This document shows positions 1-6,761 of a stretch of DNA of 20,390 bases, one piece after another; positions within the stretch are counted from its first letter, which is position 1, and every line of letters starts with the position of its first letter. The translations under genes and the position numbers were made by a program. The notes below the pieces were generated by a model. It was not told the origin of the DNA. It saw only the letters and a program-made list of their open reading frames with translations, and did no database searches. This stretch comes from Neomoorella mulderi (GTDB lineage: Bacteria; Bacillota; DSM-521; Neomoorellales; Neomoorellaceae), in the NCBI GenBank assembly GCA_011375465.1, contig DRZV01000055.1:1-20390 (forward strand), given 5' to 3'.

Positions 1-282
1 CCTCCCCAGGAGCAGAAATTGGAAGTAAGCATAAAGACCACCGGGGACTGCTGGATAGGGGTTAAAGTGGACGGCAAGGAGGATTTCAGCGGGACCCTTC
101 GGGCTGGAGACAGCAAGACCTTCAGCGGCAAAGAAAAAATAAACATGATCCTGGGCAATGCGGGAGCGGCAGAGATCAGCATCAACGGCCAGCCCCAGCC
201 GCCTCCGGGCCGGAAGGGGGAGGTGGTAAGCCTGGAGGTGATTAAAGGGCCCGAGGGGGTAAAAGTAACCAAACGGCCATGA
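1..282 (+). CDS. rodZ: RodZ-like protein, C-terminal domain (5' end outside window)
   Basis: The reading frame is open from base 1, so this is the last 93 codons of a longer gene. The visible part resembles the extracytoplasmic C-terminal domain (DUF4115) of RodZ/YmfM, the membrane protein that links the cell-shape machinery (MreB) to the wall. Recognisable pieces are 'CWIGVKVDGK', 'GTLRAGDSKTF' and 'LGNAGAAEISINGQ', followed by a short charged tail. The N-terminal HTH and the membrane segment would lie upstream and cannot be seen. The stop overlaps the start of rimO by four bases (ATGA), which suggests translational coupling. A rodZ-rimO pair is common in Firmicutes. A TTG at 19 is only an internal codon, since the frame continues upstream. 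Confidence 0.8.
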   Translation, partial: PPQEQKLEVSIKTTGDCWIGVKVDGKEDFSGTLRAGDSKTFSGKEKINMILGNAGAAEISINGQPQPPPGRKGEVVSLEVIKGPEGVKVTKRP

Positions 283-1613
283 TAAAGGTAGCCCTCATAA
301 ACCTGGGATGTCCCAAAAATCAGGTGGAAGGGGAGTACATGCTGGGGGTGCTGGAGGAGGCGGGATTCCACCTGGAGAGCAGCCCTTACCGGGCTCAGGT
401 GGTGGTGGTCAACACCTGCGCCTTTATACGGGCGGCTCGGGAGGAATCCCTGGGGATCGTGCGGTCTTTAAATGATATAAAAAATCGCCCCCTCATCCTG
501 CTGGCCGGATGCCTGCCCCAGTACCTGGGGGCCCAGGCCCCTCATCTGGTGCCCCAGGCATCGGCTTTTTTGGGCCCCGGAGCTATACCCCAGCTGCCGG
601 CCATAATAAAACAGGCCCTGGCGGGAAAAAGGCCCATGAAGGTGCCTGAGCCCCAAGAAGAAAAATGGCAGCTGCTGCCCCGCTTGGTCACCACCTTTCC
701 CTACGCCTATATCAAGATCTCTGAAGGGTGCCGCCACCGTTGCACCTTCTGCACCATACCCCGCTTTAAAGGCCCCTACCGCAGCCGCCCCCTGAAGCAC
801 ATCGTCTCCGAAGCCGCGGCTTTAGTTCGGGCAGGGATAAAGGAGTTGATCCTGGTGGGGCAAGAGACCACCTCCTACGGCCTCGACCTCTACGGCCGGC
901 CTGCTTTGTCCGAGCTGCTCAAAAACCTCTCCCGCCTGGAGGGCCTGAAATGGATACGTCTCCTCTACCTCCATCCCTCTGGACTCACCCCCGCTCTGGT
1001 GGAGGCCCTGGCCGATATCCCCCGGGTTTTAACCTACCTGGATATACCCCTGCAGCACGTCAGCCCCCGCATACTGAAAAAAATGGGAAGGGAAGGGGAT
1101 CCCGAAGCCTTTTTAAAGCTCCTGTCCTGTATACGCCAGACCCTTCCCGGGGTATGCCTCAGGACCACCTTCATGGTGGGTTTTCCCGGAGAAGGGGAAG
1201 AGGACTTTTCCCTGCTCCTGGACTTTCTGAGGGAGGCCAGATTTGACTGGGCAGGGGCCTTCAAGTACTCCCCTGAGCCCTTCACCCCCGCGGCCTCCTT
1301 TTACCCTCAGGTGCCGGAGGAGATAAAAGAGGAGCGCCTCTTCCTCCTCATGGAGGAGCAGCGGGACATTACCAGGCAGTGCAATACCCGCTGGCTGGGG
1401 GAAGAAATGGAGGTCCTGGTGGAAAAGCCAGGGGTGGGCAGGACCTTCCGCCAGGCTCCAGAGATAGACGGCAGGATTTATTTTTCTAAGAAAACCCTTC
1501 TCTCCCCAGGACAGATGGTCAAAATGCACATGGAAAAACTTATCAATCCTTACGATTTCTGGGGAAGAATAACAGGGAAAAATGCTGAAACGCAAGCAGG
1601 ATTATCAAATTAA
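279..1613 (+). CDS. rimO: Ribosomal protein S12 methylthiotransferase RimO
   Basis: A radical-SAM enzyme that adds a methylthio group to the conserved aspartate of ribosomal protein S12 in the cytoplasm. The 444-residue length is normal. The N-terminal MTTase domain carries cluster cysteines C11 ('LGCPKNQVEGE'), C47 ('VVNTCAF') and C78 ('AGCLPQYLG'). The radical-SAM motif CX3CX2C is C151/C155/C158 in 'SEGCRHRCTFCTIPRFKG'. 'LVGQETTSYG' and the following 'LLYLHP' segment are RimO-like rather than MiaB-like. The C-terminal 60 or so residues fit a TRAM domain. The start overlaps the upstream stop as ATGA. Family knowledge supports RimO over MiaB because of the 'NLGCPKN' opening and the rodZ neighbour. 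Confidence 0.93.
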   Translation: MIKVALINLGCPKNQVEGEYMLGVLEEAGFHLESSPYRAQVVVVNTCAFIRAAREESLGIVRSLNDIKNRPLILLAGCLPQYLGAQAPHLVPQASAFLGPGAIPQLPAIIKQALAGKRPMKVPEPQEEKWQLLPRLVTTFPYAYIKISEGCRHRCTFCTIPRFKGPYRSRPLKHIVSEAAALVRAGIKELILVGQETTSYGLDLYGRPALSELLKNLSRLEGLKWIRLLYLHPSGLTPALVEALADIPRVLTYLDIPLQHVSPRILKKMGREGDPEAFLKLLSCIRQTLPGVCLRTTFMVGFPGEGEEDFSLLLDFLREARFDWAGAFKYSPEPFTPAASFYPQVPEEIKEERLFLLMEEQRDITRQCNTRWLGEEMEVLVEKPGVGRTFRQAPEIDGRIYFSKKTLLSPGQMVKMHMEKLINPYDFWGRITGKNAETQAGLSN

Positions 1614-1644
1614 GGAAGCGAAATTTATACAGCAGGTGAAGGTA

Positions 1645-2220
1645 ATGCGCCTTTTCATCGCATTAAATTTCTCTCCCCACCTGAAACACAGGATAGGGCT
1701 CCTCTTAAAGGAGCTGCAGGACTTGCCTATCGACTGTAAATGGGTGGAACCGGAAAATCTCCACCTTACTTTAAAGTTCATCGGCGAGGTGGAGGGGAAC
1801 TTAATTCATGATCTGGTCCAGGTCCTAGAACGTTTGGCTGATGACTTTGAGCCCTGGGAAGTGGAGATCAAGGGCAGCGGGGTCTTTCCCCACTGGAGAC
1901 GTCCCCGAGTGGTATGGCTGGGAGTCCAAGCCCCTCCGGGGCTTTTCCTCTTTCAAAAAACCTTGGCCCAGGAGCTGGAAAAGCTCCCTCTAAGCTTAGA
2001 TCAGAAACCCTTTGTCCCCCATATAACCCTGGGGCGCCTGCGCCTGGAGAGGAACGTGGAGCTTCTCCAAAAAAAAATCCAGCCCCTGGCAAAGGAGGTG
2101 TGGGGAACAGAAGTGATAAAGAGTGTGGAGCTTATGGAAAGCCGCCTCACCCCAAAGGGAGCTCTTTATTCCGTCCGCTCTTCTATCCCTTTGAGGGGTA
2201 AAACAGAACCAGAACCCTAG
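1645..2220 (+). CDS. thpR: RNA 2',3'-cyclic phosphodiesterase (2'-5' RNA ligase family)
   Basis: A cytoplasmic 2H-phosphoesterase of about 191 residues. Family members open RNA 2',3'-cyclic phosphates and can ligate tRNA halves in vitro; the physiological substrate is unclear. Both HxTx signature motifs are present: '[12 protein letters not shown]' in the N-terminal half and '[10 protein letters not shown]' in the C-terminal half. The start at 1645 is chosen because '[10 protein letters not shown]' is the canonical opening of the family and AGGTGAAGG lies just upstream. An in-frame ATG at 1582 would add 21 lysine-rich residues and overlap rimO. The gene sits 31 bases after rimO and 20 bases before recA, so it is probably in the same transcript. 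Confidence 0.9.
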   Translation: MRLFIALNFSPHLKHRIGLLLKELQDLPIDCKWVEPENLHLTLKFIGEVEGNLIHDLVQVLERLADDFEPWEVEIKGSGVFPHWRRPRVVWLGVQAPPGLFLFQKTLAQELEKLPLSLDQKPFVPHITLGRLRLERNVELLQKKIQPLAKEVWGTEVIKSVELMESRLTPKGALYSVRSSIPLRGKTEPEP

Positions 2221-2240
2221 AAGCGAAAGGAGGGGTAAGG

Positions 2241-3281
2241 ATGAACAAGTCGGAGAAAGAAAAAGCCTTAGAGCACGCCCTGTCCCAGATAGAAAGGCAG
2301 TTCGGAAAGGGCTCCATTATGAAGCTGGGGGACAGAGCCCGCCTCAGCGTGGAGGTGATACCCACAGGGGCTTTACCCTTAGATCTGGCCCTGGGGGTGG
2401 GGGGGCTGCCCCGAGGAAGGATCGTGGAGATCTTCGGACCAGAGGCCTCCGGGAAGACCACGGTGGCCCTCCACTGCATAGCCGAAGCCCAGAAGGCGGG
2501 AGGCATAGCGGCCTTCATCGACGCGGAACATGCCCTGGATCCCAATTACGCTAAAAATTTGGGGGTGGATATAGAAAACCTCCTGGTGTCCCAGCCCGAC
2601 ACCGGCGAGCAGGCTTTGGAAATAGCCGAGGCCTTGGTGCGCAGCGGGGCGGTGGACATAATCGTGGTGGATTCGGTGGCAGCCCTGGTGCCCAAAGCAG
2701 AGCTGGACGGGGATATGGGGGAGGCCCACGTGGGCCTGCAGGCCCGCCTTATGTCCCAGGCCCTGCGCAAACTGGCCGGCGTCATATCCAAATCCCGCAC
2801 AGTGGCCGTTTTTATAAACCAGCTCCGGGAAAAGGTGGGGGTCATGTTCGGCAACCCCGAGGTCACCCCCGGAGGCAGGGCCTTGAAATTTTACGCCTCG
2901 GTGCGCCTGGACGTGCGTAAGACCGATCCGGTGAAACAGGAAACCGAGATCGTGGGCAGCCGCACCCGGGTTAAAGTGGTGAAAAACAAGGTGGCCCCCC
3001 CTTTCCGCCAGGCGGAATTCGACATCATCTATGGAAAGGGCATAGATCAGGAGGGCTGCCTTCTGGATCTGGGGGTAGAACTGGATCTGGTGAAAAAAAG
3101 CGGCACCTGGTATTCCTTTGGGGAAGAAAAGCTGGGGCAGGGTCGGGAAGCAGCCAAAGAGTACCTCCGGGCTCACCCCGAGGTGAGGGCTGCTCTGGAG
3201 TCCCAGGTGAGGGCCAAAGCAGGTCTGGTGAAGCTCAGGACCGCTCCCGAGGAAGAACCGGTGATGGGGGATACGTCTTAA
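2241..3281 (+). CDS. recA: Recombinase RecA
   Basis: DNA strand-exchange ATPase for homologous recombination and SOS induction, 346 residues, typical length. The opening '[18 protein letters not shown]' is standard RecA. Walker A is 'GPEASGKTT' (66-74), Walker B is in '[12 protein letters not shown]', and loop L2 is seen as '[18 protein letters not shown]', where most RecAs have TTGGNALKFYAS. The C-terminal domain ends in an acidic stretch. The ribosome binding site AAAGGAGGGG lies at a good distance before the ATG at 2241. I see no LexA-type GAAC-N4-GTTC box in the 20-base gap or the end of thpR. No recX follows, whereas recX often adjoins recA in Firmicutes. Confidence 0.97.
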   Translation: MNKSEKEKALEHALSQIERQFGKGSIMKLGDRARLSVEVIPTGALPLDLALGVGGLPRGRIVEIFGPEASGKTTVALHCIAEAQKAGGIAAFIDAEHALDPNYAKNLGVDIENLLVSQPDTGEQALEIAEALVRSGAVDIIVVDSVAALVPKAELDGDMGEAHVGLQARLMSQALRKLAGVISKSRTVAVFINQLREKVGVMFGNPEVTPGGRALKFYASVRLDVRKTDPVKQETEIVGSRTRVKVVKNKVAPPFRQAEFDIIYGKGIDQEGCLLDLGVELDLVKKSGTWYSFGEEKLGQGREAAKEYLRAHPEVRAALESQVRAKAGLVKLRTAPEEEPVMGDTS

Positions 3282-3305
3282 AAATGCAGGGGGGAGGAAG
3301 AAAAT

Positions 3306-4511
3306 ATGGCAGAGATGGAGCCTTACGGCACCGTCCAGGAGAACATCCCTGAAATGCTGGAGGAAATAAAAGAGGCCCTGATAAACGCTATAGAAGAGAA
3401 GAGGCAGGGCCTGATCGAGATGATAGCGGACGTGGAGGAGAAGGTGGCCGGCTTGGGACAGGAAATCACCTCTCTTAAGGAAGAGTCGGATGAAATTATA
3501 AGGAGGTTGGCCCTCATCGACGGGGAGAGGAGGAGGGCCCGCCAAAAATTAGCAGAAATCAGCGCTGACCCTGAACGCTACGGCGAATCCGATCTGAGGG
3601 AAGCCTTCCTGGCGGTGGAACGCCTGGCAGCGGAGTTTTCCAGCCTGAGGGCCAGGGAGGAAGCCCTGAGGAGACAGATAGCTGAGCTGGAGGACAAGTT
3701 CAACAGGTATCTGGATCTAAAAGAGCAGGCGGAAAACTTCCTCTCCCGCCTTTCCGTGATCCTGCAGCACCTCCGGCGGGGAGCGGGGGAAATGGAAGAA
3801 GCTCCCCCAGAAAAAGTAGATAAAAAGCTGGCCCTGAAAATGCTGGAGGTGCAGGAGGAGGAGAGGCGGTGGGTGGCCAGGGAGATCCACGACGGGTTGG
3901 CCCAGATCATGGCTAGCGCTTCCCTGCGCTTAGAATACTGCCTCCGGCTTTTGGAAAAAAAGCCCGAAGAGGTGGAGGAGGAGTTGCGGTCCATCCAGGA
4001 ATTAGTAAAAAAGGGGGTGGAGGAAGCCCGGAGAATGACCTACGACCTCCGCCCCATGGCCCTGGATGAGCTGGGCCTGGTGCCAACCCTGAAGAGATAC
4101 CTGGAGGAGTTTAAAAGTTTTTATAATATAGACACCGAAATGATCATCACCGGCAGGGAGAGGCGCCTTCCCGCACCCCAGGAAGCCGGAGTCTTCCGCA
4201 TTTTCCAGGAGGCCCTGAGAAACGTGGGCAAGCACGCTTCTGCCCAGAAGGTTATGGTCTATTTGGATTTTTCCCCCGGTTCCCTGGAGCTGAAGGTGGA
4301 GGACGACGGCCGGGGTTTCAGCCCCGAACAGGTGCGACAGGATCCTAAGAGGAGGGGTTTTGGCCTCTGGAGCATGAGGGAGAGGGCCAAGCTCCTGGGA
4401 GGCGAATTGGAGATCACCTCTACCCCGGGGCAGGGAACGACGGTGAAAGTGGCCATTCCCTTGGCGGAGGAGGAAGAAGATGGAAAAGATCCCCGTCCTT
4501 ATAGTGAATGA
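3306..4511 (+). CDS. DegS-like cytoplasmic sensor histidine kinase
   Basis: Two-component histidine kinase of the HisKA_3/NarX-DegS type, 401 residues. No membrane segment or signal peptide is visible. Residues about 15-160 are charged, heptad-rich and probably coiled coil, as in DegS, so the signal is likely intracellular. The phosphoacceptor is His195 in '[14 protein letters not shown]'. The dimerisation helix continues to '[18 protein letters not shown]'. The HATPase domain has the N-box '[12 protein letters not shown]' (Asn306), G1 'DDGRGF', and '[16 protein letters not shown]' near 351-366. GGGGGGAGGAAG precedes the ATG. The 3' end overlaps the response regulator gene by 32 bases, so they form a pair. 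The stimulus is unknown; the adjacent Tad locus is a natural candidate target (inference). Confidence 0.9.
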   Translation: MAEMEPYGTVQENIPEMLEEIKEALINAIEEKRQGLIEMIADVEEKVAGLGQEITSLKEESDEIIRRLALIDGERRRARQKLAEISADPERYGESDLREAFLAVERLAAEFSSLRAREEALRRQIAELEDKFNRYLDLKEQAENFLSRLSVILQHLRRGAGEMEEAPPEKVDKKLALKMLEVQEEERRWVAREIHDGLAQIMASASLRLEYCLRLLEKKPEEVEEELRSIQELVKKGVEEARRMTYDLRPMALDELGLVPTLKRYLEEFKSFYNIDTEMIITGRERRLPAPQEAGVFRIFQEALRNVGKHASAQKVMVYLDFSPGSLELKVEDDGRGFSPEQVRQDPKRRGFGLWSMRERAKLLGGELEITSTPGQGTTVKVAIPLAEEEEDGKDPRPYSE

Positions 4512-5079
4512 GCACAAGCTGGTCCGGGAGGGGCTGAAGAAGCTTTTAAGCGAGGATTCCCGCTTCGAAGTGCTGGGAGAAGCCTCCACCCTCCTGGAGG
4601 CCCTGGAAATGACCAAGCCCGGGGGAGCAAGGGTGGTCCTGCTGGACGTGGGGTTCAGGGTACAGAGTGCGGCCTGGGAATGCCGGGAATTCAAGGAAAG
4701 ATGTCCCCAGACAGGCCTGGTGATCCTGATGGAGACCTCCCGGGAGAGCGATTACGCCCATCTTCTGGAGGTTGGGGCCGAAGGCTATCTTTTAAAGAAT
4801 TCCTCCCCTTCCCAGCTCAAGGAGGCCCTGATCCGGGCCAGCAGGGGGGAGATGTTCTTCTCCCCCGGCTTGGCGGAAAAGATAGTCAAAGTGTGCCGCA
4901 GGGCCTCCCGGCTTACCGGCAAGACCAGCCTCACCCCCAGGGAAAAGGAAGTGCTGCGGCTGGTAGCCAGGGGTTTGAGCAACCGGGAAATAGCCTCCCA
5001 CCTGTATTTAAGCGAAAAGACGGTGAAGAACCATCTCACCACCATCTTCAGAAAAATAGGAGTGGCTTCCCGCACCTAG
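4480..5079 (+). CDS. NarL/DegU-type response regulator, degenerate receiver, early stop in HTH
   Basis: Predicted DNA-binding partner of the upstream kinase, 199 residues. Residues 1-120 are a receiver domain and 150-199 a LuxR-type HTH ('[20 protein letters not shown]', '[15 protein letters not shown]'). The receiver is altered: the acidic pair is Asn10-Glu11 ('[13 protein letters not shown]'), the phosphoacceptor Asp56 is kept but the usual 'MP..dG' after it is replaced by 'GFRVQSAAW', and Lys105 is kept ('GYLLKNSS'). The protein stops at 'GVASRT' with a TAG (5077-5079). After that stop the same frame reads AALWALENLLGE and then TGA (5116-5118), which looks like the normal last helix; families typically have Gln at the TAG position. 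GGAGGAGG lies before the ATG. Confidence 0.85.
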   Translation: MEKIPVLIVNEHKLVREGLKKLLSEDSRFEVLGEASTLLEALEMTKPGGARVVLLDVGFRVQSAAWECREFKERCPQTGLVILMETSRESDYAHLLEVGAEGYLLKNSSPSQLKEALIRASRGEMFFSPGLAEKIVKVCRRASRLTGKTSLTPREKEVLRLVARGLSNREIASHLYLSEKTVKNHLTTIFRKIGVASRT

Positions 5080-5120
5080 GCAGCCTTATGGGCCCTGGAA
5101 AACCTCCTGGGAGAATGATT

Positions 5121-5148
5121 GGGTCCGGATAAGGACCCTTTTCTTTTT
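5121..5148 (+). terminator. Intrinsic terminator after the two-component pair
   Basis: A perfect 6-bp GC-rich stem, GGGTCC (5121-5126) with GGACCC (5133-5138) and loop GGATAA, is followed directly by TTTTCTTTTT (5139-5148). This is a classical rho-independent terminator. It separates the recA/two-component transcript from the pilus operon. It begins three bases after the TGA that would end the read-through form of the response regulator, a usual spacing for a true gene end. Confidence 0.9.
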
Positions 5149-5357
5149 GGGATTTTGGTTCTAATAGCGGGAGAAAAAGTTAATAAAATAAAGTTAATAA
5201 AATGTAGTAAATTTTTTATTAGGTCTATGGTCCTATAAAAACGGGATTTTAGGCGGTAGAAGTCGGATTTTGGCTCTGTTATGTTGAAAGTGCAGGAAGT
5301 GGTATTGGGTTAGGGCTTTTTCCAGTAACCCACTCCCATAAGGATGGAGGAGGTAAG
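5149..5357 (+). promoter_or_regulatory. AT-rich leader region of the Tad pilus operon
   Basis: This 209-base gap is the only long AT-rich stretch before the pilus genes, so the operon promoter probably lies here. I could not pick a confident -35/-10 pair, a sigma-D site, a sigma-54 site or a c-di-GMP riboswitch. It contains a tandem 14-mer (5176-5203), an A/T run to about 5220, and a hairpin just before the first pilin gene: GGGTTA (5307-5312) with TAACCC (5326-5331), extendable across a bulge by AGTG/ACT. The ribosome binding site GGAGGAGG lies at about 5345-5352. Confidence 0.5.
5176..5203. repeat. Tandem 14-mer, two perfect copies
   Basis: AAAGTTAATAAAAT occurs twice back to back (5176-5189 and 5190-5203) in the leader region upstream of the pilin genes. 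The 14-base period puts both copies on nearly the same helix side only approximately (1.3 turns). It could be an activator site, an A-tract/UP-like element or simple slippage; the sequence alone does not decide. Confidence 0.85.
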
Positions 5358-5567
5358 ATGTGGGGGCGTCTGTGGAAGGATGAGGGGGCGCAGGCCACCG
5401 CGGAGCTGGCCCTGTTGTTCGCCCTCATCACCCTGGCGGCAGTGCTGGCCTTGAGCCAGCTGGGGCAAAAGGTCAACTCCGCCTATGAAAACATAAATAA
5501 CAGCCTTTTCGGGGGCAATGAGGACCCGGAGGTCCTTATTCAATACGATCCTGGGGAAAGGAGGTGA
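5358..5567 (+). CDS. Divergent Flp-type pilin-like protein
   Basis: A 69-residue protein with the layout of an Flp prepilin: a short charged leader ('MWGRLWKDEGA'), then a hydrophobic helix ('ELALLFALITLAAVLALSQL'), then 'GQKVNSAYENINNSLFGGN' and a hydrophilic tail. Aligned with the next gene, the processing-site Gly is replaced by Ala11, Glu at +5 is kept (Glu16), and the usual Tyr/Phe at +6 is Leu. It may be a minor pilin or pseudopilin that the Tad prepilin peptidase still cuts. GGAGGAGG lies seven bases or so before the ATG. First gene of the pilus operon, four bases upstream of the major pilin gene. Confidence 0.8.
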   Translation: MWGRLWKDEGAQATAELALLFALITLAAVLALSQLGQKVNSAYENINNSLFGGNEDPEVLIQYDPGERR

Positions 5568-5571
5568 CAGC

Positions 5572-5742
5572 ATGTTAAACCTGGCTAAGAGGATCTGGGC
5601 CGACGAGGAAGGGCAGTCCATGGTAGAATACGGGCTCATACTGGCCCTGATCGCGGTGGTGGCCATAGCTGTACTGGCAGCTATAGGTCAGAAAGTTAAG
5701 AGTACCTATGAAAAGGTATATGAAGGTATAAAGGTAGAATAG
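5572..5742 (+). CDS. flp: Flp/Fap-type major pilin
   Basis: A 56-residue canonical Flp prepilin, the structural subunit of Tad pili. The leader 'MLNLAKRIWADEEG' is followed by the conserved 'QSMVEYGLILALIAVVAI' (cleavage expected after Gly14, Glu at +5, Tyr at +6) and by 'AAIGQKVKSTYEKVYEGI'. The start at 5572 is set by AAAGGAGGTGA just upstream; a longer in-frame reading from 5518 overlaps the previous gene and would place extra residues before the leader. A strong hairpin follows the gene, as often seen where pilin mRNA must outnumber the assembly genes. Confidence 0.92.
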   Translation: MLNLAKRIWADEEGQSMVEYGLILALIAVVAIAVLAAIGQKVKSTYEKVYEGIKVE

Positions 5743-5815
5743 TGCGCTAACTCCACCAGAACAAGAGTAATCAAAATGAATAAGATATGCATGTGCCCTT
5801 ATGCCTGCTGCCCTT

Positions 5816-5842
5816 GCCTGCCCGGACGTGCTCCGGGCAGGC
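5816..5842 (+). terminator. Intra-operon hairpin after the pilin genes
   Basis: A perfect 11-bp stem, GCCTGCCCGGA (5816-5826) with TCCGGGCAGGC (5832-5842) and loop CGTGC. Only a mixed TCCCTCTTT follows rather than a long T run, so it is better seen as a partial terminator or a 3' mRNA-stabilising element than a full stop. A second small stem, CCCTC-TTT-GAGGG, follows at once. The gap 5743-5880 otherwise holds no gene I can support. Confidence 0.7.
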
Positions 5843-5880
5843 TCCCTCTTTGAGGGGAGAAATTGTTTGGGGAGGCAAGG

Positions 5881-6366
5881 ATGGTCCTCTGGCAGTATGC
5901 TGGTGTATTTACCCTGGCGGCGGTGGTCTTCTACTACGACCTAAAATACCGCCGCATTCCCAATGCCGTGCTGGTCCCTGCCCTGGTAGCTTCCCTACTC
6001 CTCCACGCTTGGCAGGGGGGGCTGGAGGAGGTAATTCTGGGGCTTAAAGGGCTGGCGGCCGGCTTTGGGTTGCTCATCCTGCCCTACCTCTGGGGCTGGG
6101 TGGGAGGAGGAGATTTAAAGTTTTTGGCTGTTTTAGGATCTTTCGGCGGCCCCCATTATGCCCTCTACGCCTTCCTCTGGGGAGCTATAGCCGGGGGCGC
6201 GGTATCTTTAGTTCTTTTGGCCCGGCACCGGCTTTTAAAGTCCACCCTGAGCTTTATGTGGTGGGACTACCTGCTCACCCGCCGGGTAACCAGCAGGACT
6301 GACATAACCTTTCCCTACGGAATCTGCTTTGCCCTGGGAGGGGTGATAGCCCTATGGTGGCGATGA
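5881..6366 (+). CDS. tadV: Prepilin peptidase (A24 family, CpaA/TadV-like)
   Basis: Membrane aspartic protease that removes the leader from Flp pilins and TadE-like pseudopilins. 161 residues, the short form lacking the N-methylation domain. The two catalytic aspartates are Asp20 in 'YYDLKYRRIPN' and Asp78 in 'GGGDLKFLA', matching the family's D...IPN and GxGDxK motifs. Several hydrophobic segments surround them. The ATG at 5881 has GGGGAGG upstream and is preferred to an in-frame TTG at 5863. The end overlaps the TadE gene by 13 bases. Confidence 0.9.
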   Translation: MVLWQYAGVFTLAAVVFYYDLKYRRIPNAVLVPALVASLLLHAWQGGLEEVILGLKGLAAGFGLLILPYLWGWVGGGDLKFLAVLGSFGGPHYALYAFLWGAIAGGAVSLVLLARHRLLKSTLSFMWWDYLLTRRVTSRTDITFPYGICFALGGVIALWWR

Positions 6367-6731
6367 AAAGCCAGAGGGGCCAAGCCCTGGTGGAGACGGC
6401 CGTGGCCCTCCTGGTTCTTATTCTGGTATTGGGGGGTATCATCGAGTTCGGCCGCATATTCCACACTAAACTCCTCCTCACCCAGGCGGCCCGGGAAGGG
6501 GTAAGGGTGGGGGTAGTAGGGGGAAACGACAGGGAGATAAGGCAGGCGGTGAAGAAGATGGCCCCCCAGGTCTCCGATCGGGATATCGACATAAAGCCCC
6601 CTTCGAACCAGCGAACCCGGGGAGGGGATCTGACTGTCACCGTACGCCGGAAAGTAGACCTGGCCTTTCCCCTGCCGGGGCTGCCCAATCCCTATCCAGT
6701 GGAGGCTAAAGCGGTGATGCGTGTTGAGTAA
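6354..6731 (+). CDS. tadE: TadE-like pseudopilin
   Basis: A 125-residue TadE-family protein, a minor pilin-like component of Tad pili. Its N-terminus reads 'KSQRGQALVETAVALL', with Gly before the predicted cut and Glu at +5 as in the Flp pilin, followed by a hydrophobic helix to 'GGIIEFGRIF' and the typical 'LLTQAAREGVRVG'. The C-terminal part is soluble and extracytoplasmic. ATG 6354 has GGAGGGGTGA at good spacing; a second in-frame ATG at 6363 forms an ATGA overlap with the peptidase stop and could also be used. Confidence 0.9.
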   Translation: MVAMKSQRGQALVETAVALLVLILVLGGIIEFGRIFHTKLLLTQAAREGVRVGVVGGNDREIRQAVKKMAPQVSDRDIDIKPPSNQRTRGGDLTVTVRRKVDLAFPLPGLPNPYPVEAKAVMRVE

Positions 6732-6761
6732 AAAGGGCTAAATGAGAAGGGAAGTGCAGGC

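Noticed and set aside
2379..3545. Long open frame of 388 codons on the minus strand
   Set aside because: It lies antisense over recA and the start of the kinase gene; its sequence is low-complexity (His, Gly, Gln rich) and matches no family. It is a GC-rich shadow.
4002..4694. Minus-strand frame of 230 codons
   Set aside because: Antisense to the kinase and response regulator genes, both of which have clear domains; no ribosome binding site or recognisable domain.
5077..5079. TAG as a pyrrolysine codon
   Set aside because: Pyrrolysine is mostly confined to methylamine methyltransferases; a CAG to TAG change or a sequencing error is simpler. It would need pyl genes elsewhere in the genome.
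5149..5357. c-di-GMP riboswitch or sigma-54/sigma-D promoter before the pilus operon
   Set aside because: I looked for the conserved GEMM core, a TGGCA-N-TTGC site and a TAAA-N15-GCCGATA site. Only poor partial matches were seen.
5787..6047. Plus-strand frame of 86 codons after the pilins
   Set aside because: It covers the hairpin and the start of the prepilin peptidase in another frame, and it is Gly/Pro/Cys rich with no good ribosome binding site.
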